Made by a program: the position numbers and the translations under genes. Below the pieces are notes generated by a model. It saw nothing but the letters and a program-made list of their open reading frames with translations. It made no database searches and was not told where the DNA came from. DNA of 25,918 nt from an uncultured Prevotella sp. (GTDB lineage: Bacteria; Bacteroidota; Bacteroidia; Bacteroidales; Bacteroidaceae), in assembly GCA_900546345.1 (NCBI GenBank), contig URCI01000041.1, positions 1-25,918 on the forward strand, read 5' to 3'. Positions 15,027-22,936 of this stretch are shown here, piece by piece; within the stretch, counting starts at the first letter, position 1, and every line of letters starts with the position of its first letter.

Positions 15027-16381
15027 ACGACAAATGGATGACAGATATCAAACGGAAAGCCGACAGCTTTGAGCGAAAGGCTCCCGATGACATGCTTGAA
15101 AACATCAGGCAGGAGATGGCGCGTCGTGGTCTGACGATGACGCCACCAGCTCCTGTTGCCACAACCCGCCGCCTCTTCTGGCAACGATGGGCTGTCGCCG
15201 CATCTATGGCAGCTCTTGTCGGCGGCACTGCCGTGTACGTGGCATGGCATCCGTCCACGAACAGGCCAATACTCTCACAACAGCAGCCAACAGCCAGCAA
15301 CGCCGTGTCATCCCGGCAGCAGCAGTTCTCTATCGGAGCATCAAACACGGAATTAGCCCCCAAATCATCTGCTTCGCGCCTTGTCGCCACTGCTTCCGGC
15401 AGCAGTCTGCCCGTCAATGGGGGCACGTACCTCCCTTCTGGGAAGTACGATACCGCCGTACTGGGCGATGCCACAAAGAAAGAAACGCTGCAGACACACG
15501 ACGATGTCAAGTCACAGACCGATGGAATGCCTATGGCTGAAAACCAATCTGCGACCACGACAGAAAAAGGAGCTCAAAACGAAGTAACAAAGCAACAAAC
15601 ATCAAATTCTGCTGCACACGAGAAGCAAACTTCTCGTAACACTTCTCACGACTGGGACTACAACGACGGCAACTTGTTGGCACTCAGCACCACAACTTCC
15701 CCTCAGTCGATACATATCAGTGCTTACTACCAGGGAATCGGCGATTTTCAGAAGAACAGCCCAGGTAATGGCGGTCCAATGGTGCTGAGTGAGCCTCTCG
15801 ATGCAGGTATGCCTGTCTTAGGTGCCATGCCGCTGATGCTCAACGATGTCACCTCCAGCACACCCATCCATAGTGAGAAGCATCATCACATGCCGATCCG
15901 TGGCGGTGTCTCCCTTTCCATTCCTGTCAACAAACATTGGAGTGTGACCACAGGTGTGTCCTATAGTACCATGAGCTCTGACTTTGAGGATCTCTATGCC
16001 AACTATAACGAGAATAGCACCCAGCGGCTCCATTATATCGGCATACCACTGAGCATCAACTACAATGTCTGGCAACAAAACAAAGTAAAAGTCTATGCCA
16101 GTGCCGGAGGAGAAGTAGAGAAACTGGTATATGGCAGAAAGAAGACCCACTATACCGACCCCATCATCAGCAAGACAACAACCACAACCGTCACTGAGCA
16201 CCGGCCGGTGTTCAGCACACATGTCAACGCTGGCATCTCCTACTCCTTGTTGCCCAGCATCAGCCTCTTCGCTGAGCCAGGTCTTTCGTATTACTTCAAG
16301 AATGGCAGTAGCGTGAGATCGGCCTACACCGACAAGCAACTGCTGTTGAACATCAATGTAGGTGTTAGGTTCGGGAAATAA
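15023..16381 (+). CDS. Putative dual membrane-spanning anti-sigma factor with C-terminal outer-membrane barrel
   Basis: The protein has 452 residues. The N-terminal part (1-50) is charged, helical and without a signal peptide, as in cytoplasmic sigma-binding domains. One transmembrane helix covers about 54-75. A low-complexity Ser/Thr/Gln/Asn-rich linker of roughly 200 residues follows (76-285). The C-terminal part (about 290-452) has alternating amphipathic strands (GGVSLSIPVNKHWSVTTGVSYS, YIGIPLSINYNVW, VYASAGGEVEKLVYG, AGISYSLLPSISLFAEPGLSYYF) and ends in a strand NINVGVRFGK, as in 8-strand OmpA/OMP_b-brl porins. This matches the Dma-type anti-sigma factors of Bacteroides, which span both membranes. 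The overlap with the ECF sigma gene (4 nt) supports the pairing. The inducing signal is unknown. Confidence 0.82.
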   Translation: MNDKWMTDIKRKADSFERKAPDDMLENIRQEMARRGLTMTPPAPVATTRRLFWQRWAVAASMAALVGGTAVYVAWHPSTNRPILSQQQPTASNAVSSRQQQFSIGASNTELAPKSSASRLVATASGSSLPVNGGTYLPSGKYDTAVLGDATKKETLQTHDDVKSQTDGMPMAENQSATTTEKGAQNEVTKQQTSNSAAHEKQTSRNTSHDWDYNDGNLLALSTTTSPQSIHISAYYQGIGDFQKNSPGNGGPMVLSEPLDAGMPVLGAMPLMLNDVTSSTPIHSEKHHHMPIRGGVSLSIPVNKHWSVTTGVSYSTMSSDFEDLYANYNENSTQRLHYIGIPLSINYNVWQQNKVKVYASAGGEVEKLVYGRKKTHYTDPIISKTTTTTVTEHRPVFSTHVNAGISYSLLPSISLFAEPGLSYYFKNGSSVRSAYTDKQLLLNINVGVRFGK

Positions 16382-16489
16382 AACTTGATGATATAAAGCT
16401 TGCTATTGATCATTTGGGTATAGGTTATCGGTCTGTATTAATATATCGAAAAAAACGGAGAGATATTTGGTGCTTCACAATGCGTTTCG

Positions 16490-16497
16490 TATTTTTG
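16490..16497 (+). promoter_or_regulatory. Promoter of tpx
   Basis: The -7 box TATTTTTG fits TAnnTTTG, and TTTG at 16466-16469 fits the -33 element with a 20-bp spacer. The box lies 30 bp before the tpx ATG. Confidence 0.7.
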
Positions 16498-16526
16498 CGG
16501 TATCAACACATTAAACACTCAAGATT

Positions 16527-17027
16527 ATGGCAAAAGTTAGTTTATTAGGCAATGCGATGAACACCATCGGCACACTGCCTGCAAAGGGAAGTATCGCTCC
16601 CGATTTCGAGGCTACCAAAGGTGACCTCAGCACTTTGAAACTCAGCGATCTGCGCGGCAAGCGTGTGGTCCTCAACATATTCCCGAGTCTCGACACAGCC
16701 ACCTGCGCTGCCTCGGTGCGCCACTTCAACGCCGACGCTTCAAAGATGGACAATACTGTGGTGCTCTGTATCTCTGAGGATCTGCCCTTCGCACAAGGCC
16801 GTTTCTGCACGACAGAAGGACTGAAGAACGTGGTTCCTGTGTCGCTGTTCCGCTCTCCGGAGTTTGGCAAGGCTTACGGCACCGTGATCGTTGACGGTCC
16901 CATGCGTGGTCTGCAATCCCGTGCCGTCGTCGTTGTCAACGAAGAAGGCAAGGTCGTCTACACCCAGCAGGTGGAGAAGATCGAGGATGAGCCCGACTAC
17001 AAGAGTGCGCTGGAAGCGCTGAAATAA
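16527..17027 (+). CDS. tpx: Thiol peroxidase (atypical 2-Cys peroxiredoxin)
   Basis: This 166-residue Tpx reduces hydrogen peroxide and organic peroxides with thioredoxin as electron donor. The peroxidatic Cys60 sits in PSLDTATC with Thr57, the resolving Cys94 in GRFCTTEG, and the conserved active-site Arg132 in LQSRAVVV. The order and spacing of both cysteines are standard for Tpx. No signal peptide is present, so it is cytoplasmic. It has its own promoter. The stop codon is 3 nt from a 315-bp palindromic element that begins with a hairpin and may end the transcript. Confidence 0.95.
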   Translation: MAKVSLLGNAMNTIGTLPAKGSIAPDFEATKGDLSTLKLSDLRGKRVVLNIFPSLDTATCAASVRHFNADASKMDNTVVLCISEDLPFAQGRFCTTEGLKNVVPVSLFRSPEFGKAYGTVIVDGPMRGLQSRAVVVVNEEGKVVYTQQVEKIEDEPDYKSALEALK

Positions 17028-17030
17028 CAG

Positions 17031-17345
17031 CCTCACCCCCACCCCCTCTCCAATGGGAGAGGGGAGTGAAATGTTAGATAAACATTTGTTTAGCCTGCAT
17101 TATTCATGAACGTTAACTCTACTCTATTTAAACATTAATTGTCACGAATTGACCACGAATTTTTCATTAATTATTATTTTTTTGAAATTCGTGATTAATT
17201 CGTGGCTATTCGCGTGAATAATAATCTCCATGAAAAATGTAGGTTAGCATATAGAAGAGGGTTCCATTAAGTCCTCTCTCTAAGTAACAATCATCCGCAA
17301 AGCATTCTACTCCCCTCTCCCCTTGGAGAGGGGTTGGGGGTGAGG
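17031..17345. repeat. 315-bp palindromic element with 21-bp terminal inverted repeats
   Basis: The ends 17031-17051 and 17325-17345 are inverted copies matching at 20 of 21 positions (CCTCACCCCCACCCCCTCTCC type). Each also forms its own 9-bp hairpin with the adjoining GGAGAGGGG or CCCCTCTCC. The centre holds four copies of CACGAATT, two per strand (17143, 17153 and, inverted, 17186, 17198), forming nested stems. ATTATTCA (17099) pairs with TGAATAAT (17215). A second partial copy of the right end, GGGTTGGGGGTGAG, follows at 17348-17361. No gene lies in it; it fills the space between two convergent genes and could terminate both. Confidence 0.75.
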
Positions 17346-17365
17346 CCGGGTTGGGGGTGAGACTA

Positions 17366-20300
17366 CTATTTTATGCTGTCGATAAACAGCAAGAGACGGT
17401 TGGTGACATTCACTGCAGAGACACCAGAATCAAAGTCGAGTGAGACGAGATTGAGCTGAGGATACATCTTCTTCAACTTTTTCTCAACACCTTTCGAAAC
17501 TATGTGATTGGCAATGCAGCCAAAGGGTTGGAGGCTCGCTACATTGTTCACTCCCTGACGCACAAAGCCGATGATGTCACTCGGCAAGAGCCAACCCTCA
17601 CCAAACTGCGCCGCAAGGCTCACTACACCGTTCACTTCCTTGGCATCATCAAAGATGTTGGTGAACGGTCGGAAATAGCGGAACCGCGACGCCAGACGGT
17701 TGATTTTCTTCTCACGACGCCAGATCAGGCTATAGATACTTTTCACCAGGAAGTCAGGAACGTTGCTGCACTTCAGTCCGAGATGCTTAGAAGCTATCAC
17801 GTTGACAAACTCCTGCAAGAAGAAGGGAGAGAGCAACGGCGGAACGACCTCACAGCCTTTTGCGATGATCTTACGGGCCAGGAACTGATGGGCAAAAGGA
17901 TTGAACTTCAGGAAGATCTCTCCCACAATGCCGACCGCAGGCACCTCTTTGTCCTCCACAATCTTGTCGAAGTCCTCAGCAGCCTGTGCAATCAGGTCCA
18001 TCAATCCCTTGGGACTGTTTCGAAGTATTGGCTCCGAAGCCAACGCGAGGTATTTATCACGTAACAACTCAGCTTCGTTGGTCGCACCCTGCGGTCCTAC
18101 ATGATAAGCATCTTTACGCAGACGACATACAGCACCATGATACAACTTTGAGATCGTGTCGCCGTAGAGGAACATCGTGGTAATGATGGGAGCCAACCGG
18201 AACCATGGCACATTGAGCGCATCACTCTGGTTCTCGTCTTCCTCCTCCGCGGTGGTCGACACACCAAGGGTAATCAATGGCACGCGCTTAAAGCCATTGG
18301 CATCCAGCGCACGGCGGATGAGGGCAGCATAGTTCGTCGCACGACACTGTCCGCCGGTCTGACTCATGACCACCGACACCTTTTCCGGATCGTATTTTCC
18401 TGAGCGCAATGCTTTGACAAAGTCTCCGACAATCAGCGTAGCAGGGTAACACACCTCGTTATTGGCATATTTCAGACCATATTCCGCACTCTCTGCATCA
18501 CTGGGAGGAAGGACCTCTACGTCCCAACCTATCAGCCGGCAGATAGGAGGCAACAACGGTGTGAGATACTCCGTAAAATAAGGAGCGAGAATATGACGGG
18601 TGATCGGCGGAAGCGAAGCCTCGTCATCAGCCTTATCACCCGTATGAGAAGTCTCGCCGACAACCGACGAGCGCGCCTCATCTTCGCTATGTTGCCCCTT
18701 CAGAGACTCGATGAGTGAGCGCACGCGCAGTTTTAAGCTGCCGAGATTACTGACGTCATCGATCTTCAGCAACGTATAGGGTTTGCCATGCTCACGAAGG
18801 ATATGACGCACCTCGTCCTGTATGAAAGAGTCGGGGCCACAGCCAAAAGATGTCATCTGCACGAAATGCACATCACCGGGCTGTTCGGCGCACCACTGTC
18901 CCGACTTGATGATGCGATTCATATAAGCCCATTGCTTCACCAGGCAAGTGTCGCCTGACGGTGTTTTTTCGTCCGCTCTGACGATGTCATCAGAAATCAC
19001 GTTCACCCCCAGCGATGCAATCATGTCCGCAAGCTGGTGCTGGATGAGCGGGTCGGTATGATAGGGACGACCGGCCAAGAGTATTGTCAACTTGCCTTCC
19101 TTGCGACTTTGTGCCAGGATATCCTCGCAGCGCTGCTTGATCTGAGTGGTATATTGCCGTTCAGCCACCAAGGCCTCAGCGAGCGCAGCCTCAGCAGTGT
19201 GCTTGTCGACACCGTGTTTTTTGAGGAAGGCAAGGATCTGCTTGCGCAGCAAAGGCTCATCACGGAAATTGATAACAGGCGACTCGACACGATGCTGCAG
19301 TGTCATGGCACTACGGATCACATCGGAATAAGCTGTCACGATCGGACAGTTATAGCTGTTGATGGTGCGGTCATCGTCCTGATGCTCAAAGACCACATAA
19401 GGCATGAATATAAATCCCGGTCTGTTCTCGGGCAGATCGCTAAGTCTCTCGTCGAGTTCTTTGACATGAGCATGGGTCAGTTTGGCTGGGAAACAGATGT
19501 TGTCGCTCATCACGGACCCGAGAGTACGCTCATATTTCTTAAAGGTAGAGTCACTGCTGAGCATCACCTCAAAGCCGGCACGCGTGAAGAGTGTATGCCA
19601 GAAAGGAAACTCCTCATACATATTCAACACACGAGGGATGGCTACGACTTCGGGACGGGAAGCCAGAGACGGCTGTTTGGCACGGTCAAAGAGCAGTGCA
19701 TATTTCTCGCGATAGATATTCTCTCCCTTATCGCGACCTTTGCCTTGGTTATTGAACACCCGCTCGCATTTATTGCCCGAGTAATAGCGTCGCCCACCAC
19801 CGAAGCGGTACATTGTGACAAAGCAGTGGTTCTCACAGCCCTTGCAGTTGAGCAGACGTGTCTCACACGATGATTGCTGGAGCAGATCATCGAGCGTAGC
19901 GTGGTGTTGCTCCGTCCGGTCCTGACAACACTGAATGGCATGGAGGGCACACCCATAGGCACCCATCATCTCGGGAATGTTGCTTCGAGCGACCCGGGTA
20001 TGTGAGAGCAACTCAAAAGCACGGACGACAGCGTCGTTCTTCATCGTGCCGCCTTGCACGACAATCTGTTTTCCGAGATCATCATTACCTCTGAGCTTTA
20101 ATACCTTGTAAAGGCAGTTGCGCACGACAGAATACGCCAGTCCGGCAGCGATATCAGCCACCGTAGCGCCTTCGCGCAGCACCTGCTTGACCTTAGAGTT
20201 CATAAAAACCGTACAGCGCGTGCCGAGGTCGCAGGGGCGATCGGCCTGACAAGCCAGGGCTGCAAAGTCCTGCACACGGTAGCCCAGACTTTGGGCAAAG

Positions 20301-21739
20301 GTCTGGATAAACGTTCCGCAACCCGAGGAACAGGCTTCGTTGAGTTCCATTCTCACGACCGCTCCATGATCGACAAAGATCGCCTTCATGTCCTGCCCGC
20401 CGATGTCGAGAATAAACGACACATCGGGCAGCAGCCGTGCGGCAGCGCGCTCGTGGGCCATCGTCTCGATGATACCGTCATCGAGGTTAAAGGCAGCCTT
20501 GATCAGCTCTTCGCCGTAGCCCGTAGAGCATGATCCCACGATGTCAAGCGAGGTGTCTGTCTCTGCAGCCTTTTGTTTCAGACGATTAAGCGCCTCCTCG
20601 ACAGCACGGATGGGATTACCCAGATTCATGCTATAATCACTGAAAATGATCTCCCCCTCGTGGCCCTTGTCTGCACGCACAACGATGAGCTTTGTCGTTG
20701 TGGAACCAGAGTCTATGCCGATGACCACTTTTTCCTGTCCACTCCGCATAGGATAGAGTGGTGTGGCATAGCGTTGCTTGTCATGAAGCCACTGTGTATA
20801 GTCGGCCTCAGACTCAAAGAGTGGCTGCAGGTCGTCAGTTGCCGATGACTGTGATTGTTCGTTTTGAGGCTGCTGATGACAGGTGTCGGTGTGTTCCTGA
20901 CAGATGTCTGTATGCTCCATACGGCTCAGCAATTCATCAATCGCCACGGGCGAGGCCTCCTTGCCAGCACGGATAGCACACCCCAAAGCAGGGATGAGGT
21001 TTCCTTCTTTCAGCACGATGAAATCCTTGGCCTCGAGATGGAGATAATCAGCAAAAGCCTTGCGGAGAGCCGGCAAAAACGTTAAGGGACCGCCACACAA
21101 GAGGATAGGTGGTGTGAAGTCGATGCCATGGCTCAGCGTGGTAACGGTCTGCACCGCGATGCTGTGGAAGATACTGGCGGCGATATCACTCTCCGGCAGG
21201 TTACGTGACATGAGGTTCTGCACATCGGTCTTGGCAAATACGCCACAGCGCGCAGCCATCGGATAGAGATGGGTGGAGTTCATGGCCAACTCGCTCATAC
21301 GCTGATTGTCGCAGCCAAGCAGGAGCGCCATCTGATCGATAAATGCGCCTGTACCGCCAGCACAGTTGCCATTCATGCGCAATTCGGTGCTCTGCCCGTT
21401 GAAAAACACCACCTTGGCATCCTCTCCGCCGATATCCACGAGTGCACGCGCCTCGGGATAGCGATTACGCGCAAAGACAGTAGCAGCCACAACCTCCTGG
21501 ACGAACTCAGAACGGAGCTCGTCGGCCGTGGCCATACCCACCGATCCTGTCACGCAAAGACGCAACGACGGATTGTCTAAATTCTCTTTGATCTCATTCA
21601 AATAGGTGGTGGTCAACTCTCGGACTTGTGCGTTGTGCCTGCGATATTGCGAGTAAACGATATGATCTTCATTGTCAAGAACTACGATCTTTGCTGTCGT
21701 GGATCCGACATCCAAGCCAGCTCTGTATTCCTTTCCCAT
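17366..21739 (-). CDS. Fused acyl-CoA dehydratase activase / 2-hydroxyacyl-CoA dehydratase-related protein
   Basis: The protein has 1457 residues. Two BadF/BcrA-type ASKHA ATPase domains come first. The first is about 5-260, with DVGSTTAK (10-17), DIGGEDAKVVFF (102-113) and the iron-sulfur Cys region NCAGGTGAF (125-133). The second is about 338-605, with GIDSGSTTTK (341-350), DIGGQDMKAIF (445-455) and EACSSGCGTF (468-477). A linker with two HTDxC repeats (276-287) joins them. A cysteine-rich segment (CKGCENHC, 632-639, and NKC at 656-658) begins a DUF2229/HgdB-like region that runs to the C-terminus. Family activases pass an electron from a [4Fe-4S] cluster, driven by ATP, to a dehydratase. 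The substrate of these giant fusions is not established. The gene has its own promoter and converges on tpx. Confidence 0.85.
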   Translation of the reverse strand: MGKEYRAGLDVGSTTAKIVVLDNEDHIVYSQYRRHNAQVRELTTTYLNEIKENLDNPSLRLCVTGSVGMATADELRSEFVQEVVAATVFARNRYPEARALVDIGGEDAKVVFFNGQSTELRMNGNCAGGTGAFIDQMALLLGCDNQRMSELAMNSTHLYPMAARCGVFAKTDVQNLMSRNLPESDIAASIFHSIAVQTVTTLSHGIDFTPPILLCGGPLTFLPALRKAFADYLHLEAKDFIVLKEGNLIPALGCAIRAGKEASPVAIDELLSRMEHTDICQEHTDTCHQQPQNEQSQSSATDDLQPLFESEADYTQWLHDKQRYATPLYPMRSGQEKVVIGIDSGSTTTKLIVVRADKGHEGEIIFSDYSMNLGNPIRAVEEALNRLKQKAAETDTSLDIVGSCSTGYGEELIKAAFNLDDGIIETMAHERAAARLLPDVSFILDIGGQDMKAIFVDHGAVVRMELNEACSSGCGTFIQTFAQSLGYRVQDFAALACQADRPCDLGTRCTVFMNSKVKQVLREGATVADIAAGLAYSVVRNCLYKVLKLRGNDDLGKQIVVQGGTMKNDAVVRAFELLSHTRVARSNIPEMMGAYGCALHAIQCCQDRTEQHHATLDDLLQQSSCETRLLNCKGCENHCFVTMYRFGGGRRYYSGNKCERVFNNQGKGRDKGENIYREKYALLFDRAKQPSLASRPEVVAIPRVLNMYEEFPFWHTLFTRAGFEVMLSSDSTFKKYERTLGSVMSDNICFPAKLTHAHVKELDERLSDLPENRPGFIFMPYVVFEHQDDDRTINSYNCPIVTAYSDVIRSAMTLQHRVESPVINFRDEPLLRKQILAFLKKHGVDKHTAEAALAEALVAERQYTTQIKQRCEDILAQSRKEGKLTILLAGRPYHTDPLIQHQLADMIASLGVNVISDDIVRADEKTPSGDTCLVKQWAYMNRIIKSGQWCAEQPGDVHFVQMTSFGCGPDSFIQDEVRHILREHGKPYTLLKIDDVSNLGSLKLRVRSLIESLKGQHSEDEARSSVVGETSHTGDKADDEASLPPITRHILAPYFTEYLTPLLPPICRLIGWDVEVLPPSDAESAEYGLKYANNEVCYPATLIVGDFVKALRSGKYDPEKVSVVMSQTGGQCRATNYAALIRRALDANGFKRVPLITLGVSTTAEEEDENQSDALNVPWFRLAPIITTMFLYGDTISKLYHGAVCRLRKDAYHVGPQGATNEAELLRDKYLALASEPILRNSPKGLMDLIAQAAEDFDKIVEDKEVPAVGIVGEIFLKFNPFAHQFLARKIIAKGCEVVPPLLSPFFLQEFVNVIASKHLGLKCSNVPDFLVKSIYSLIWRREKKINRLASRFRYFRPFTNIFDDAKEVNGVVSLAAQFGEGWLLPSDIIGFVRQGVNNVASLQPFGCIANHIVSKGVEKKLKKMYPQLNLVSLDFDSGVSAVNVTNRLLLFIDSIK

Positions 21740-21776
21740 ATCTATTATTGGCGTAATCTATTATTCTTTATATATG

Positions 21777-21784
21777 CAAAGTTA
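21777..21784 (-). promoter_or_regulatory. -7 box of the fused activase gene
   Basis: The minus strand reads TAACTTTGCA, 37 bp upstream of the ATG at 21739. It is divergent from the promoter of the small-protein/sigma operon. Confidence 0.75.
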
Positions 21785-21844
21785 CTAAAATATTATTACG
21801 TTTTCATCCCAAAATTGTTTTTTTTACTTATTTATCAGAAAACA

Positions 21845-21900
21845 AAAGCGTTTTTTCCGAAATAATTCATATCTTTGTACATAAAGAAAAGAAACGCTTT
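21845..21900 (+). promoter_or_regulatory. Promoter of the small-protein/sigma operon, flanked by a 9-bp inverted repeat
   Basis: The -7 box TATCTTTG (21870-21877) fits TAnnTTTG, 23 bp before the ATG at 21901. It is bracketed by AAAGCGTTT (21845-21853) and AAACGCTTT (21892-21900), perfect inverted copies 38 bp apart, one of them directly abutting the start codon. This could be an operator or an mRNA structure, or chance in AT-rich DNA. Confidence 0.55.
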
Positions 21901-22140
21901 ATGGATCAACCAACAGACAACACAGTCGACAAGACCGGGCACGACAAGATCACAGCCTACCGCGCACGCATCGTGGAAGCGATCTGCCAAGCCCAGGACA
22001 AGGACGGCAACGCACGATACAATCCACAAGAGGCACAGGAATTGGCAGGAGAACTCTCTGACGAAGACTTGGCCTTTGGCATGGACTACAACACACCAGA
22101 AGAGGTGGCGGATCTGCTGATGGAAAGCGGGCTTGTCTGA
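21901..22140 (+). CDS. Small acidic protein of unknown function
   Basis: This 79-residue protein is not recognised from any family. It is strongly acidic and predicted to be mostly helical (ITAYRARIVEAICQAQ, PQEAQELAGELSDEDLAFGM, TPEEVADLLMESGLV). It has no signal peptide or membrane segment. It has a consensus promoter and an ATG start, ends 58 nt before the divergent sigma factor gene, and shares its strand and promoter. The placement would suit a sigma regulator, but nothing in the sequence proves this. A coding role is likely because the frame starts right after the promoter and its composition resembles its neighbours. Confidence 0.65.
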   Translation: MDQPTDNTVDKTGHDKITAYRARIVEAICQAQDKDGNARYNPQEAQELAGELSDEDLAFGMDYNTPEEVADLLMESGLV

Positions 22141-22198
22141 GACAGTACCGCAAACCGATCAGCGACCAAGATTCTCATCATCAGTAAAGGACGCAATT

Positions 22199-22918
22199 AT
22201 GAACGAAGAACTCAACGACTCCTACCTACAGGAGATAGGAAAGCAGAAAATGCTCACCGACGCCGAAGAACAGCAACTCTCCGAAAAAATCGCGCAAGGC
22301 GACAAGCGGGCTTTGGACAAGCTGGTGGCAGCCAATCTGAGCTATGTCATCAGCGTCGCTAACCAATACAAAAACCGTGGACTCGGTATGGACGACCTGG
22401 TCAGCGAGGGTAATATCGGCATGATCAAGGCTGCCACACACTTCGATGGCAAGCACGGCAAGCGCTTTGTCACCTTCGCGGCACCCTACATCCGCGAAGC
22501 CATAGAACAGGCTATCGAACAGCAAGCCGGGCTCTATCGTGTGCCACGCAACGCCAAAGATCCCGCATGGGAGAAAAAGCGCAGCCATCCTCTGTCGATT
22601 GACGCACCCATCGGTGGCAGCAACGAGCTCAGCTTGGGACATGTCATCCCCGACAAAGACGCCACACAACCCGACAATGCCCTGGAGGACGAGACAGCAA
22701 CCGCCGAACTGCTACAAATCATCGGGCAACTTGACTCGCGCAGCCGCCAGGTGATACAGCGCTTCTATGGTATCGGCGCCGAGCACCGCACGCTCGCCGA
22801 GACGGCACAGGAGATGGGACTGAAACGCGAGCGCGTCAGACAGATCCGCAACACTGCCGTCAGAAAGCTCTGCAAACTCTCGAAGAACAAAAACATCAAG
22901 TCGTTCCTCCTCAAATAA
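22199..22918 (+). CDS. Divergent sigma-70 family factor lacking most of domain 3
   Basis: The sigma factor is 239 residues. Region 1.2 (about 7-34, SYLQEIGKQKMLTDAEEQQL), region 2 (about 40-105, LVAANLSYVISVANQY, DDLVSEGNIGMIKAA) and region 4 (about 165-228, helix-turn-helix TLAETAQEMGLKRERVRQIRNTAVRKL) are clear. Compared with the RpoD-like protein at 4441-5319, the promoter-melting Trp pair (AVWWIRQ) is replaced by AAPYIRE (94-100). Only 16 residues separate RVP (114-116) from SIDAP (133-137), where the other has 52, so most of domain 3 is missing. The ATG at 22199 is preferred to a TTG at 22133, which overlaps the upstream gene and adds a tail without family resemblance. It is probably an alternative sigma; its regulon is unknown. 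Confidence 0.85.
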   Translation: MNEELNDSYLQEIGKQKMLTDAEEQQLSEKIAQGDKRALDKLVAANLSYVISVANQYKNRGLGMDDLVSEGNIGMIKAATHFDGKHGKRFVTFAAPYIREAIEQAIEQQAGLYRVPRNAKDPAWEKKRSHPLSIDAPIGGSNELSLGHVIPDKDATQPDNALEDETATAELLQIIGQLDSRSRQVIQRFYGIGAEHRTLAETAQEMGLKRERVRQIRNTAVRKLCKLSKNKNIKSFLLK

Positions 22919-22936
22919 CATTCCGCCGACATCACT

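Noticed and set aside
19037..19873. Plus-strand frame opposite the fused activase
   Set aside because: The activase reads through without interruption, and the opposite frame has no known domain or promoter.
22133..22198. N-terminal extension of the divergent sigma factor from a TTG
   Set aside because: It overlaps the upstream gene's stop, has no resemblance to sigma factors, and an ATG at 22199 gives the expected region 1.2 start.
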